64,000 nt of DNA from Salminus brasiliensis. Taxonomy: Eukaryota > Chordata > Actinopteri > Characiformes > Bryconidae. The DNA lies in the NCBI RefSeq assembly GCF_030463535.1, contig NC_132881.1:7680526-7744525 (forward strand), given 5' to 3'. This document shows, in pieces, positions 1-11,000 of this stretch. The first letter of the stretch is position 1; every line of letters begins with the position of its first letter. The position numbers and the translations under genes are program-made. The notes beneath the pieces are model-generated. The model saw only the letters and a program-made list of their open reading frames with translations, was not told the DNA's origin and made no database searches.

Positions 1-257
1 AATGTAATTGGTTAAATCTGAACACAGCCACACCCCCAGTTATAAAAGGGTGTGCACACTTATGCAACCACATTATCTCAGTTGTTTATTTTTACTTCAC
101 CTAACTGAAAGATTTCTGATTGTTTTTTAATTGCATTGTACAGGTTATAGGTCACATTAAAGGTGGAAAAAGTTCTGAAATGATTTGTCTTGTGTTTTTT
201 ACATCACAAAAACCTGGCATTTGAAAAGGGGTGTGTAGACTTTTTATATCCACTGTG
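1..257 (+). mobile_element. Tc1/mariner-like DNA transposon end (partial)
   Basis: This stretch matches my memory of the terminal part of a common fish Tc1-like element. It ends in the typical phrase 'gtgtgtagactttttatatc' followed by a TA-rich flank at about 255-260, as expected for insertion at TA. The other end lies outside the window. No transposase reading frame is present, so this is a terminal fragment or a non-autonomous copy. Orientation is nominal. Confidence 0.6.
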
Positions 258-325
<68 letters not shown>

Positions 326-342
326 ATATATACATATATATA
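258..342. repeat. TA/TG compound microsatellite
   Basis: A run of alternating TA (about 261-306) passes into TG (307-325) and back into TA-rich sequence. Short reading frames through it are only YIYIYI and VCVCV low-complexity peptides and are not genes. Confidence 0.9.
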
Positions 343-343
343 T

Positions 344-380
344 AAATTCTTTTTATTTTCATGTATTATTCTATTCTTCT

Positions 381-419
<39 letters not shown>

Positions 420-515
420 ATAATATAATATATCATATTATTTTTAAAGATATATTATATTATGTTCAAAATATATAATAAGAAGAATAGAATAATACAT
501 GAAAATAATAAAATG
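344..515. mobile_element. Palindromic AT-rich element (MITE-like)
   Basis: The left arm (about 350-395) and right arm (about 468-513) are near-perfect reverse complements, sharing the core 'catgtattattctattctt'. The inner sequence continues the pairing towards a centre near 440. One arm carries an expanded TA run. This is the architecture of a foldback or MITE element without coding capacity; its family is not assigned. Confidence 0.6.
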
Positions 516-783
516 AATTGAAATGCTTAACTTAAAGTCAGCTACAGCTACTATAAACACGAGTATGTTCGCGTTGCATTATGGGGTTTGCAGTTCTTTA
601 TCTAACCAAGGCTTTTTACATCCACTGTCTTTTACCTTTTAATGCCGCTTTGTTTTTTAACTTTAAGCATGTATGTGAAATACGTGTACTCGTTACATTT
701 ACACCGCCACAAATAGGATCACATCTGGACAAATACAAAAAACACAGATATCTGGAAATCTCTGGAACAGGCTTCCGGACTCC

Positions 784-791
784 TGACGTCA
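784..791. promoter_or_regulatory. CRE-like palindrome upstream of mad2l1bp
   Basis: A perfect TGACGTCA octamer, the consensus CREB/ATF site, lies 221 bp upstream of the preferred mad2l1bp start codon. A second TGACG half-site is nearby at about 806. Function is inferred from the motif and its position only. Confidence 0.4.
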
Positions 792-1004
792 AGCAGATGA
801 TCACATGACGTGCTTTCTTTAAACGAAATTTATATTATATATTTTTTTAATACGTTTGAGAGTATAAATACTCATTTTTTCTCAATATAGTGCACTGTGT
901 AGTGATATGTGATGTTTCTGCGATTGAATCTGTCTGAAAATAATGTACTTTTTGCTGTTTCCCATGATGCACCACCGAGGGCACTTCAATTCAAACTAGG
1001 AGAA

Positions 1005-1743
1005 ATGGACGAAGGCTTGAGGGAAGACGGGAGAGGCAGCGGGACTATGACTCTCATCAAAAATAACGAGCCTGCTGCGAGCCGTGGAGAGCGATTAGTT
1101 CATGTTAAGCAAAGCTGTCATCCAAACAGAGTAGAAATCAGTAATGTGAGTGAAGCGTGCTGTGTTAGTCCGGTAGATCCGGGCACTTTAAAGGCAGTGG
1201 TGTGCTCGCCCTCCCCGGCTGGTGCAGGCCGGGGTGCCGGTAATGCACCCCAGCTGTCCGGGGCTGGAGGACATACCGGCTCGGTTCAAGAGGGAGTGGA
1301 TGTTAGGCTGGAGTCAGTAAACGGCGAGGACGGCACTGCAGTAGTCTCTGGGACAGCAGCAGCAGCAGCAGCAGCAGAAAGTCACCGGGAATCAAGTAAG
1401 TTTTGTGCCTGGTAGGAACTCTATTGATTAGCTATAGGTGTCAACCTCAGTACAGTAAATCTTGTATTTTCAATATTTAAAACATAGAAATCAATAGTTC
1501 TCTCTGTTTATAGTTTATTTACTGTAATTATTAATTTCCTGGTAAGTTATTTGCACTGTATTTGGCACACAGCTAGTGTCTCACAGTAATATACACACAT
1601 ACCATCACATTTCAACTTTATAAAGCCCTCTAATATTAATCTCTAATATTAATGTCAAATGTAATGGGAGAAAATACATTTACCCTGATAGGCTGTAGGA
1701 GATTTGTGTAAAATGTGTGTAAAAAAAAAAAATAAAAAATAAT

Positions 1744-1813
<70 letters not shown>

Positions 1814-4164
1814 CTGCTTTATATAGGACTAATTCACCATTGTATTTGCCCTTTACGTTGTACTTTATACCGTATAGGTACACAGAGACCGTATGGTTGT
1901 GTATGTATATATACCATGTAATAATCCTATACAGCAGTACAAGGCCCAGTACAAGAAGAGCTTGTTACTGAGTTCAGATGTGCCAGAAGAGAGCAAGCAC
2001 CAGCTTGTGTATAGTAATGTGTATAGACTTTCCAGGACTGGTATTGGAGAGGCCAGGAATATGGAAAACGCTGGCAGTCAGAAAGAGTTGCTCAGCTGTC
2101 ATTTATCCTATATTGCAGTCATGCAGTCAGTTTTTGAGGTCCACGGGTCTTCAGGGCCACAGCCCAGGCGTTATTGTTATAGAAGTCTCATTAAAAATGG
2201 TGTGCTATGTACTTCTCAATAAAGTAGCCATACCATGTTGAGCACAGTTAATTTCCCTGTTCTTAAGCGGTATTTCCAACAATTGTTCTTTCAAGGTTCC
2301 CTGCCTACGGACGCTATTCTCCCTGAGTCAGCCACGCAGGACGACTCTAAATGTAGGACGATGTCTGCATGGCAGGCTTCTTGTGACGATGAGGAGATTG
2401 CAAGAAAAGCCAAAGAGGAAGGACGCGTGGACGTTGTGTTTCCCGGCACTGTGACTCAGGACGGCTGCTGTAGGTTGGTCTGTGAGCTCTTCAAGTGTGT
2501 CCTGTATCAGCGACAGCAGCTGCCCATGACCTATGACCAGATGGTGTTCTTTCAGAAACAACAGCACACGTCCATACAGGTAAAAGAGTGTTTGCTCAAA
2601 AGAACTTCAACCAAGTACATGGGGTTCATGCCCTGAATAGTCCACACACAGGCCTGATTCCGTGCTCATTTCGGTGCTTATTTTATGATCGGAAGAGGAG
2701 CCGTTATTACTTTTCAGACGTTGCTTTCCCCACCATTCTCAAACTTGAAACACGGAGTAATGGGCTAAGATCAAGGAACCAATGAAGCTCCTTGACATGT
2801 ACAGCTGAGAGCAGGTAGCTGTCGCCCTATTAGGGCTCACTTGACGTGATCCCCATGCCTCCTTGTTCAGGAGATGCAGAGATCCAAACACTGGACCATA
2901 TCCAGCCCCTTAAACACACATACTTCACACTTGGTCAAACAGACCAGTGTCTAAAAAAACATTGCCATGCCTTAACCCTTGTGTAGTCTGAACATTCTGT
3001 ATGCTCCTATATTCGAGTCAAAATGCAGTTGGTCAGTGTTTGTCAGTACTGACAATTTCAACAATATACTTTTATGAGTATATCACAATAACAAAATTCA
3101 TAGCAATTTGACAAAATATCAAAATATCATATTGCCCTTCCCTAATAGACCAACACTACCAGCCAGAAGTTTGGAAGCAACAAATAATTAATGGGTCTCC
3201 AAGTTGGTACAATATACGGACATGACATCAGTAGTTTTTTGTGTTTATATACATGCTCCCTGTCGAAGGTTGGGGCGCAAGTCTGTGAGCAGACAGTGAC
3301 GTTCATCATGTAGAAAAGAGTGGCACGCAAACTCACAAATGACATTGACTCGCTTTATAGACAAGGAGATCCTGCTGTTAAACATAGTTGAAAATGATCC
3401 TGCTATTATATTATCTTCGTATCACTGGCATTAAATGGCCTTAAGTTACACAAATATCTGAGACAGTATATTGTCCAAAATTGCGAAAATTAGGCCTACT
3501 ATGTCATCAATTGCAAATATTGACTATACATTTTTCCATTTGTGTGCTTATTTATCTTGCATGCCTGTTTTATAGAGTTTTGTATCTTCTATATTTAGTA
3601 ATTCAGTCCTTTTTTCCCTCCTTTTCCATAAAGTCAGAGGAAGCAGCAGTGAAGAAATCCACCAAAACGTCTGGAGGCCTGAACTGGCATCGATGCCAGA
3701 GGACACTACAGGAACTGGACGACGTGCTGGGTAATCTAGAGGCCCTTTTCTCTCTCAGCCACGTCCCACGAGTGCTCTTCATGCTGGGTGGCTCTACAGT
3801 CCTCCCCACTGAGCTGTACGAGGTCAACATGGAGGCTTTGGTCGCGGGAGGTGGAGAGAGCACTTTGAGGACGTCCTCTTGTTTGAGGCAGCTTTTCCGA
3901 GCACTGTTTGTGGCTGACTTGCTATCTGATGTAAAACCAGTGCGCCTCATGGCCACTACAGTCATGGCGCTCGCCCACCGGGACTGTGGTGTTGCATGGT
4001 TTAAGCCAAAGGTTGACTTCAGAATTCCCACAAGAGTAAAGAAGCAGGTGATTTTATTAGCCTCCGACACTTCGTTGAGTGGACAAGCAAAGGCAGCCAC
4101 TAGAGACTGGGAGAATTACATATGGTTCCAAGCTCCAGTGACTGTCAAGGGATTCTGTAAATGA
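1005..4164 (+). CDS. mad2l1bp: MAD2L1-binding protein (p31comet), 3 coding exons
   Basis: Coding exons are 1005-1395, 2296-2579 and 3634-4164 (401 codons plus stop), with phases 1 and 0 agreeing at the two GT/AG junctions. In the family, p31comet is a HORMA-like protein that binds closed MAD2 and, with the TRIP13 ATPase, disassembles the mitotic checkpoint complex. Recognised segments are 'RQQLPMTYDQMVFFQKQ' in exon 2, and 'SLSHVPRVLFMLGGS', 'MALAHRDCGVAWFKPKVDF' and the C-terminal 'WENYIWFQAPVTVKGF' in exon 3. The N-terminal region encoded by exon 1 is long, low in conservation and contains a seven-alanine run from a GCA/CAG repeat. The protein exceeds the human form (about 274 residues), mainly there. 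The start at 1005 is preferred because sequence after it is acidic and Gly/Ser-rich; in-frame ATGs at 909 and 912 would add 32 residues. Confidence 0.9.
1354..1378 (+). repeat. GCA/CAG trinucleotide repeat in mad2l1bp exon 1
   Basis: About eight consecutive CAG/GCA triplets are read in the alanine frame, giving a short polyalanine tract near the end of exon 1. Such tracts often vary in length between individuals. Confidence 0.85.
1748..1810. repeat. (TA)n microsatellite in mad2l1bp intron 1
   Basis: About 30 TA dinucleotides follow an A-rich lead and lie inside intron 1. No gene content. Confidence 0.95.
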
Positions 4165-5090
4165 CAGGGAACTGAATGGAAGTCTAGCGTTGTTTATATT
4201 TAAGGTGCTAAAAAGGGTTCCTCAACATGATGCCATAGGAGAACCTTTTGGTTCTATAGAAATCGCTGAAATGGGTGGTTAATGGGGTTGATAACAACAG
4301 CTATTGTTAAGATGTTTGAGCATAAAGACTGTTTTTAAAGTTTACATTATGTGAAGGTTATTTACCTCATTTCCTTCAGTCTTTAAATTGCGTGGAGTTT
4401 TTTAGTTCTTAAGAGCATTTAAAGATTCTGAATGAAACCACTAGTGGTTCTCGCATAGCTTCTCTCCTTTTTTAGGAGCGAATGCAAATAAAGCATGTTA
4501 CTCTGCAGCAGAGAATCTTCATGATCCTAAACCTAACTCCACCCTCAGGGAACTCTCATTTTACATGCCTCATTCAGGAACAGATTTTAGCTAAACCATT
4601 ACTTCACCTCAGATGAATGTTTCACAGGTAGCATCGATGTCAGGTATTTACAATTGAATTTTAGGTGCATTTTATTATTAAAAAATCTATGAACAATGAT
4701 AATACATTTTTAAAATGTCAGTCATCTCATTTAAAACAAAAAAATAATGTGGCAGTCGTGTCTAAATTATTACTCCGTGAATGTCCTCAAGCTTGATTTC
4801 CTAACTGTTGGTTGTCTTTTATTCATGGTGCCAAGTATTATTACTTTTCTGTATAATTTTTTTATTAAATTCTCAAAGAAACTAAATCCTAAAAGCTGTG
4901 GAAGTCATTTGTTTTGGTATGTGAATTTGGCATGTATCCTTGTACTTACTTACCGGAATGATTGGAAATTTTAATGAAATACACCAGTTTTTTCCCCCAT
5001 ATGACAGATGTACACTATGTCCAAGTACAAGGACACTTATTCTAAGTAATGATCTTGGTTACTTTAAGTAACACAGTGCCTCACACTATG
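4165..5090 (+). other. mad2l1bp 3' flank and intergenic AT-rich DNA
   Basis: An AATAAA hexamer at 4487-4492, about 320 bases after the stop codon, is a plausible polyadenylation signal for mad2l1bp. The remaining sequence is AT-rich, and I see no gene or clear repeat in it. Confidence 0.5.
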
Positions 5091-5094
5091 ACTA

Positions 5095-5190
5095 ATGGAG
5101 GGAGATGATGGTTGTAATGTAGTGCTTTCTGGCCTAGTGTTGATCATGTTAAGATGCAGACCCTAAATGCACCTCACTTCAGACCGAAGG
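5095..5190 (-). pseudogene. Possible relic of an ephx1 exon 6
   Basis: On the minus strand, about 37 bases (roughly 5136-5172) closely match the start of the functional ephx1 exon 6 at 10876-10912, including 'gggtctgcatct' and a following 'aacatg.tcaa'. The read-through peptide begins GLHLNM-like with L-for-G changes. Similarity decays further along and no full exon remains. Fish often carry several ephx1 copies, so an eroded tandem duplicate is plausible. A chance match is not excluded. Confidence 0.4.
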
Positions 5191-5204
5191 AACACAAATC
5201 TCAG

Positions 5205-5720
5205 GGATGGATGATGCGGTGAACATGACACTTTACCTTATATTTCACCACCTTGACCAGCCAAGGACATACTCCAGAATCCATTTCCTTAATGTTCAGT
5301 GGATCATCAGCGTCCTCACATTTGGAAAGCAGCAGATTAGGCAGAGAAAAATCTCCTCATGCACTCGAACAGTCAGTACTGGCACTCCTGAAGGATGTGT
5401 GCTCTCCCACCGACTGTTCTCACTGTGCACCTCCACAAACCCCCTGTCAAAATCTTAAAGTTTGCTGACGACACCACAGTCTTTTGTCTCAAATGAGATG
5501 ATGACGAGTCTGCTTACAGACAGGTGGTTGAACAGCTGGTCCTCTGGAGCTGAACACACTCCAAACAGGGAGGGAATGATGGTAAACTTGCACAGGAAGA
5601 AGCCCCCCTCACCCCTACCCTTACCATCCTTGACAAGACTGTGATGGTTGTTAAAAGTACCTAGAAAATGCCTGAAGTGGGATATCAACATCAAAGCAAT
5701 CACAAGGAAAGCCCACTCTG
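5205..5720 (+). mobile_element. Decayed LINE reverse-transcriptase fragment
   Basis: Conceptual translation contains recognisable pieces of a fish non-LTR retrotransposon ORF2: 'MTLYLIFHHLDQPRTYSRI', then 'STGTPEGCVLSHRLFSL', then 'LKFADDTTVF' in a shifted frame, then a WSSGAEHTPN-like stretch. The middle of the RT domain is missing between the first two pieces, and frameshifts separate the rest. It is a dead copy of the L2/CR1/Rex1-like group; the exact clade is not determined. Confidence 0.8.
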
Positions 5721-6569
5721 GTTTGTCTACTCAAATGTTGGGTTAAGCCTATTGGGTCAGTTTGCTGACCTATTTTCACTCGGCTGGGTGGGAGCACTTT
5801 TGAGTAGCCCAGCTGCTGAGTTACTGATTATAGCACAGTAACAACCCAGGAACCCAATTGGTTCATCAGTGTTAATAAATAGAAACTGTAGAGGTAGGCT
5901 AAAATAATGAACAGCACCTGAGGAATCTGATTAGAACAGCCATTTAAACAGGCATCCTCATCAGACAGCAGCATGTAGTCCCAACGGCCAGGAATTGCTC
6001 CCTAAAAAACAGGAAATATAGCATATAACAGCATATATAGCAAAATACAGACACATATAGGCATAATACTGCTTACTATTAATTGAAACTAATCCAAATG
6101 TGCTTATGCAATATGTAGGACAGCTCATTTTAGCTTGTTATAAATGCATGACGTCTGTTTCCATTGTCGTCTGGTTTCTGATATTTTTCAATTTATAGCT
6201 GAAATTATTTATGTGTAATACTTGTAGTAGTTTCCTTGCATTAGCATACTAGCCGAGGTACCCAGCTAGCTAAGCAACAAACCTGGTTTAGAATGGCATT
6301 TATATTGACTTTACTCCTAATATGTGGTACATTATCTGGATAAGGTGTTTCAAAATTCAAAATGTTTCACAGGTTGTGTTGTGAGCATCGATGAGGCAAT
6401 GGAACATTCAAGTAAAGTGTTACCTAGGGACAACTAAATAAATGTTAGCTGAAAATACTTTTTATTAAACAGAACTAATTTAAAACAAACTATATTGTTA
6501 AGAAAAAAAACAATAAATGAGTTTAACATCCAATGGTCGGGTCATGTGCACACATTTTTTTGAGCTCGG
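5721..6569. other. Intergenic DNA, no gene seen
   Basis: The sequence is AT-rich without a supported gene. A stretch at about 5740-5860 carries repeated TTGGGTC/GACC and AACCCA words suggestive of an old dispersed repeat, but I cannot assign it. It separates two fragments of LINE-like sequence. Confidence 0.4.
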
Positions 6570-6895
6570 CACAGGATGAACTGTTCCTGCAACCTTCCTC
6601 AGCAGCTGCTGTGTCAGTTCTACACAGCTGTCATGGAGTCTGATGCAACTCTGCCATCAAACCTAGACCTTCATATCTTAAGGTCTGCAAAGAAAACCAT
6701 AGTGTGCTCCTGCACACCATGCTCAATTGCACAACACCCAAAAGTCATTACTGAGCCTTCACACCCTGGCCATTACTTGTTTCAGCTCCTCCCCTCAGGA
6801 AGGTGCTTTAGCCAGTCACTGTTAAAACATTACATCACACTGGAACTACTGCGGCACATGTTCATCCCTATACTTGCATTTGTACTTACCTAGCT
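6570..6895 (+). mobile_element. LINE ORF2 C-terminal fragment
   Basis: An open frame reads 'LPQQLLCQFYTAVMES', then 'TEPSHPGHYLFQLLPSGRC'. These match the C-terminal region of fish LINE polymerases (a HPGH.LFQLLPSGRR.R type motif). It is co-linear with the RT fragment at 5.2-5.7 kb and probably belongs to the same insertion or family, with the intervening part lost or replaced. Confidence 0.75.
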
Positions 6896-7077
6896 GCTGC
6901 TCTCAGCACTTTAAATACCTTTATTTGACAAGACAACCATATTCACCATTTGCGTCAGACACAGATGAAATGTGGACTCTGCCTTTAACTCCTCTGTGCA
7001 CAATCCAGCGGTCCAGTAAGCAAACACACACTGTGTGACCCAGTGAGGACAGGTGCCTGGAACAGTGGGCAGCCATC

Positions 7078-7335
7078 TAAAAAGGTAAAGGTGCAAGGAT
7101 TTGTAAAATGTACAGTGAAATGTGTGCTCCGCATCGGTCCCATTCGTGGTAGTGAGCACACACACCTGAAGCGCTCCAGGGAGCAGTAGGGGGTAAGGTG
7201 CCTTGTTCAAGGGCACTTCAGCCATGGGTTGAAGGCGTGGAGCTCTGCCCCCACCCCCAATTCTTACCTGCCAGTAGGGTTTGAACCGGTGACCTGGTCT
7301 CAAGCCCACTTCTAACCAGGACTTCTAAGCCACGA
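7078..7335 (-). mobile_element. tRNA-derived SINE, diverged copy
   Basis: In minus orientation it has an A-box-like and a B-box-like head (near 7270-7330), a central 'TTGAACAAGGCACCTTACCC' V-domain-like region and a tail ending in a 'CACCTTTACCTTTT' type. It is the same superfamily as the copies at 46.8 and 63.4 kb but clearly older. Confidence 0.75.
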
Positions 7336-7339
7336 CTCC

Positions 7340-7456
7340 CCTCTGAGGCACCTGGGGAGCAGAGAGGGTTAAGGGACTGGCCCAGGTATCAAACCCAGGT
7401 ATCAAACCCACAACCCTGTCATCAATAGCTTGGTGCACTAACCACTGACCCACTAC
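7340..7456 (-). mobile_element. Second SINE fragment
   Basis: This adjacent fragment retains the 'ggggagcagagagggttaag' segment and a head with 'caaacccacaaccctgtc', lacking the middle and tail. A 15-bp direct repeat ('atcaaacccaggt' type) lies inside it. It is either a separate insertion or a rearranged part of the preceding copy. Confidence 0.6.
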
Positions 7457-7508
7457 TTATTTAACAGTAGACAAAAATGTAGACACACATTCAAGCTTAC
7501 ATGAATAA

Positions 7509-7511
<3 letters not shown>

Positions 7512-7543
<32 letters not shown>
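7512..7543. repeat. (GT)n microsatellite
   Basis: About 16 GT dinucleotides. The surrounding 7460-8069 is ephx1 3' flanking DNA in which I see no gene. Confidence 0.95.
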
Positions 7544-7544
<1 letters not shown>

Positions 7545-8069
7545 CATTGTGTTTGTGAACTGTGGCCTACTGTGTAACTAAAGGCAACTTCCTTATATAT
7601 GCAAACATACCTGGCCAATAAATCCTGCAGCAAATGGTTGCAGCTCTAAGATTGTTGAAAGTTACTCTGCTGATAATCCTGACATACATGTTAAAACACG
7701 TTAAAGCAGCCAGTTTGTTCATGGAATTGAAGTCCCTTCCTGCATAGCAAGAAAAGGTTTCGGTTTTGTTATTAAGAAATACAAGCACCCACACTTATAG
7801 ACATTGATTCTTTATCAAATTCGCTTTGCGAATCACACATGATTCATCACATGACAACATGTCATGGACATGTACAACAGTACAACAGCAATGCTGTGAT
7901 CATTATTCTTTATGCATATATATAAAGGAAGTGCAACTGATATGTGGAATGCTTATCCATTTGGTGCTTAAAAGCTTTAAAGTTAATGATTACTTCAGTT
8001 TTTTTCACTTGATTTTTCTTCTTCATTTCCCAAAACAATGCAATCTCACAGTGCACTGGAACGCAGTAA

Positions 8070-11000
8070 TTATTTAGGCCTCTTGCTCTCCACTTTCTTC
8101 ACAAACTGCAACAAGTCTTGGGCCAGTAGCGCAGGTTCCTCAAAGGCTGCGAAGTGCCCGCCTCGTGGCATGTAGGTGAAAGAGCGAAGGTCCTTGAACC
8201 TTGAGCTGGCCCAGACCCAGGGGCAGTGCAAGAGCTCATGTGGAAATGCTGCCAGTCCCGTTGGTACATGCACTTTTGTTCTGTGAGAACAAAATACTCA
8301 CATCAGTTATTTACCCACCTATCAGTTATTTACCCACCTAGATACAGTTTTTTTTACATACCCAAAATGCAGCTGATCAACATGCTGATGTTTAATGCTA
8401 ATTTGTGACCATAAGCTCCCACTTGTTGGTCATTGCATTAGCCATGCAGTTCCAGTGCAAGTGACTACATCTGGGGATCGTAGTGTAGTCGTGTATATTC
8501 AAGGAGGTAACCAAGTATGCACAATAGGCAGGCATGTTCCCTCCTCTGCTAATTTATCCCGCCTTATATTGTAAGAGTGTAACAGTATGTGTATTCATAC
8601 CAAACTGCCGTGATACGGAGGTCACAGTTCAGTTAATGCAGTCGCACAGAGAATACACGGTATATGCTACTATGATAAATACGGCAATTTCACCAGCAGC
8701 GTGCCACCCAGAAACCTTTGCATGGATTTGCATGGTGCTGTGGGAACTGTAGTGGTTTAGGAGTATTGCTATGGTAACTGTATGGTAACTCTTTAGCCGT
8801 TACCTCTTACTATTTTCATCTTTAGATTTAAAACGACTCAAAAGTTATCGTACATCAAGTCGTGAAATCATGGTGGACTGGACTGGCGTTTTTGTGTGCA
8901 TGTTGGCACTTTACTGCTTAATTAACACACTGCAGGCTGTATTAACTACCTCAGGGGGCGCTATGCAGATGGAAAAAACAGTCATTTGCACAAATGTCTA
9001 TTCAAGCTAAATAAACAGAAACCTGGGTTAGTCTTATGTTTTTTTCTGTTGTACTGCACTCGTACCGACCTTTGTGTACGGTTACACACCTATTATACTG
9101 TGAACAGATATTACTCACGTATTGTTCATTGTTTTACGAAAGTCTGCACCCATGTTCTCTTTGTAAAAGCGCATGGATGGGATGATGGAGCCTGTAGTCC
9201 AGTAGATCATGACGTTGGTAAGGAGGTCATCCAGACTGTACTTTCTATGGCAGAACAAAGACTCTTCTTTAGCCTTATTTAGCTCTTATTAGCCCAACAA
9301 TCATGAATGCAATGTAGGCTTCTAAGTTATTGTATCACATTAATAATAAACATATATGTGAGTTATTTATATGGTGCTATTTTGCTGCCACATCTAGGAC
9401 AATCAGTTCATAGCATTGTGCATATGATTTCAATAGTCAAATTTTCGGTTTGAACTGAAGTAAAGTTTATAATGTGCTATTCTTGTCTTTTAGAAATCCT
9501 TGTGGCGTAGCTCAAAAATGAGACGTAAGGAACAGCAAAGCAGCCAATACAGGTCTATAATATACAGTATTATTATAAGCCTCAAGTGATGACTGTCCAG
9601 TAGGATTGTCCCGCAGCTTTTTCCTAATGGACAGGGCTAAAATTCATGAAAATGTTGATGGATTTGTATTTCTCAGAGTATTTACATAACAACACAACAT
9701 GTCTTCTACTGAAGTATGTTCACTAAGTTACATAACTGTAACTATGTTTGTCAATGTAACAGGTTACTAGCCACCATAAGTAACAACTTTTCTTTTTTTA
9801 CCTCTCTAAACCCCCATCCTCAAGGTCCCTGTTCTCAAAATCAGTCCAGGTGCTGAACTTCTCCAAGATGTAGGCAGCCAGACCAACTGGGGAGTCATTT
9901 ACTCCACAGCCTGTGAGGGGAGACAAACTCCACCAAGTTAACATTCTACAAAACAATCATAAGCCCAATGTCCGCTGATTTTCACACATTTACAAACTGG
10001 TACAAACTGGGCTATACAATATGTTACGTTTTATATGGCGGTATTGATGACCATTGAGATTGTGATATGGCTGCATGACTGAGAAGCCCACTGTATTCGA
10101 TATTCAAATTTTTACACAGATGTAATGTACATATGATCGCTATCTGGTTAAAGCCTCGTATAAACAAAATGGCAACTTTACACAAGAAGGATAAAACATT
10201 TTTAACGTTTAATCGAAGTTATGTAAAAAGATTTTATTCCAGGTCTTTTTGGAGCATTGCTATTGGTCCTATTCCTACTGGTTAAAGAATAAAGATTCAC
10301 ATTATGTCAAAATTGAGTCAAGTTTTGCTGTTCTTTTACATCTTGCCATGATGATGAATGTCTATTTTTAAAATGTCACGATGAAAGTTAAAAGGTTTTT
10401 TCCTCCTCCTGTGAAGTTGTATGTGTGTAAATCACATTCATCATTCATGTGCTCCTCATGTGATGTTTCGAATTATGCAATAAGGGAGAACGCTACACAC
10501 AGTAGCCTCTTTAAGTATTAGTAGAGTGTATGATACATATCAATACGCTCAGCTCTAATACAAACTTACCCACTGTTAGCACTACATTCACAATCTGAGT
10601 GTTTACTGCTGAAGTTGTTTAAACACATTAAAGGCCCACTCTTTGCCAGGCAAGACAAAATATGGTTGTAGCTAGAATTAAGCTTCCAGTACAGTACCTG
10701 CAGTGTCCGGTTTGGTGGCCTGGATGTGCATGTAGCCAGATTCTCGCAGTATTTCATACACATTCTTTTGCATGAAAGGATACATTCGGCGGACATCTTC
10801 TCTGGTGAATCCCACCAGGAAAGGCAAGTAGCGGCCAATGAGGAGAGAGACAGTGCTCATAAGGCCTCCTGCCTTGGCATTGACCATGTTGAGATGCAGA
10901 CCCCGAACGCACCTAAGACCAAAGAAGAAGGAAGACTGTGTGTAAAACTGCAGAATAAGCTCTGCATAACAATAACTAGTAATAACTTTCAGATTAGGGA

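Noticed and set aside
231-428. Open frame with YIYIYI and VCVCV repeats
   Set aside because: It is the translation of TA/TG microsatellite sequence; no gene character.
3603-4100. 165-codon minus-strand frame
   Set aside because: It lies antisense to mad2l1bp exon 3, whose plus-strand frame matches a known protein; it is a shadow frame.
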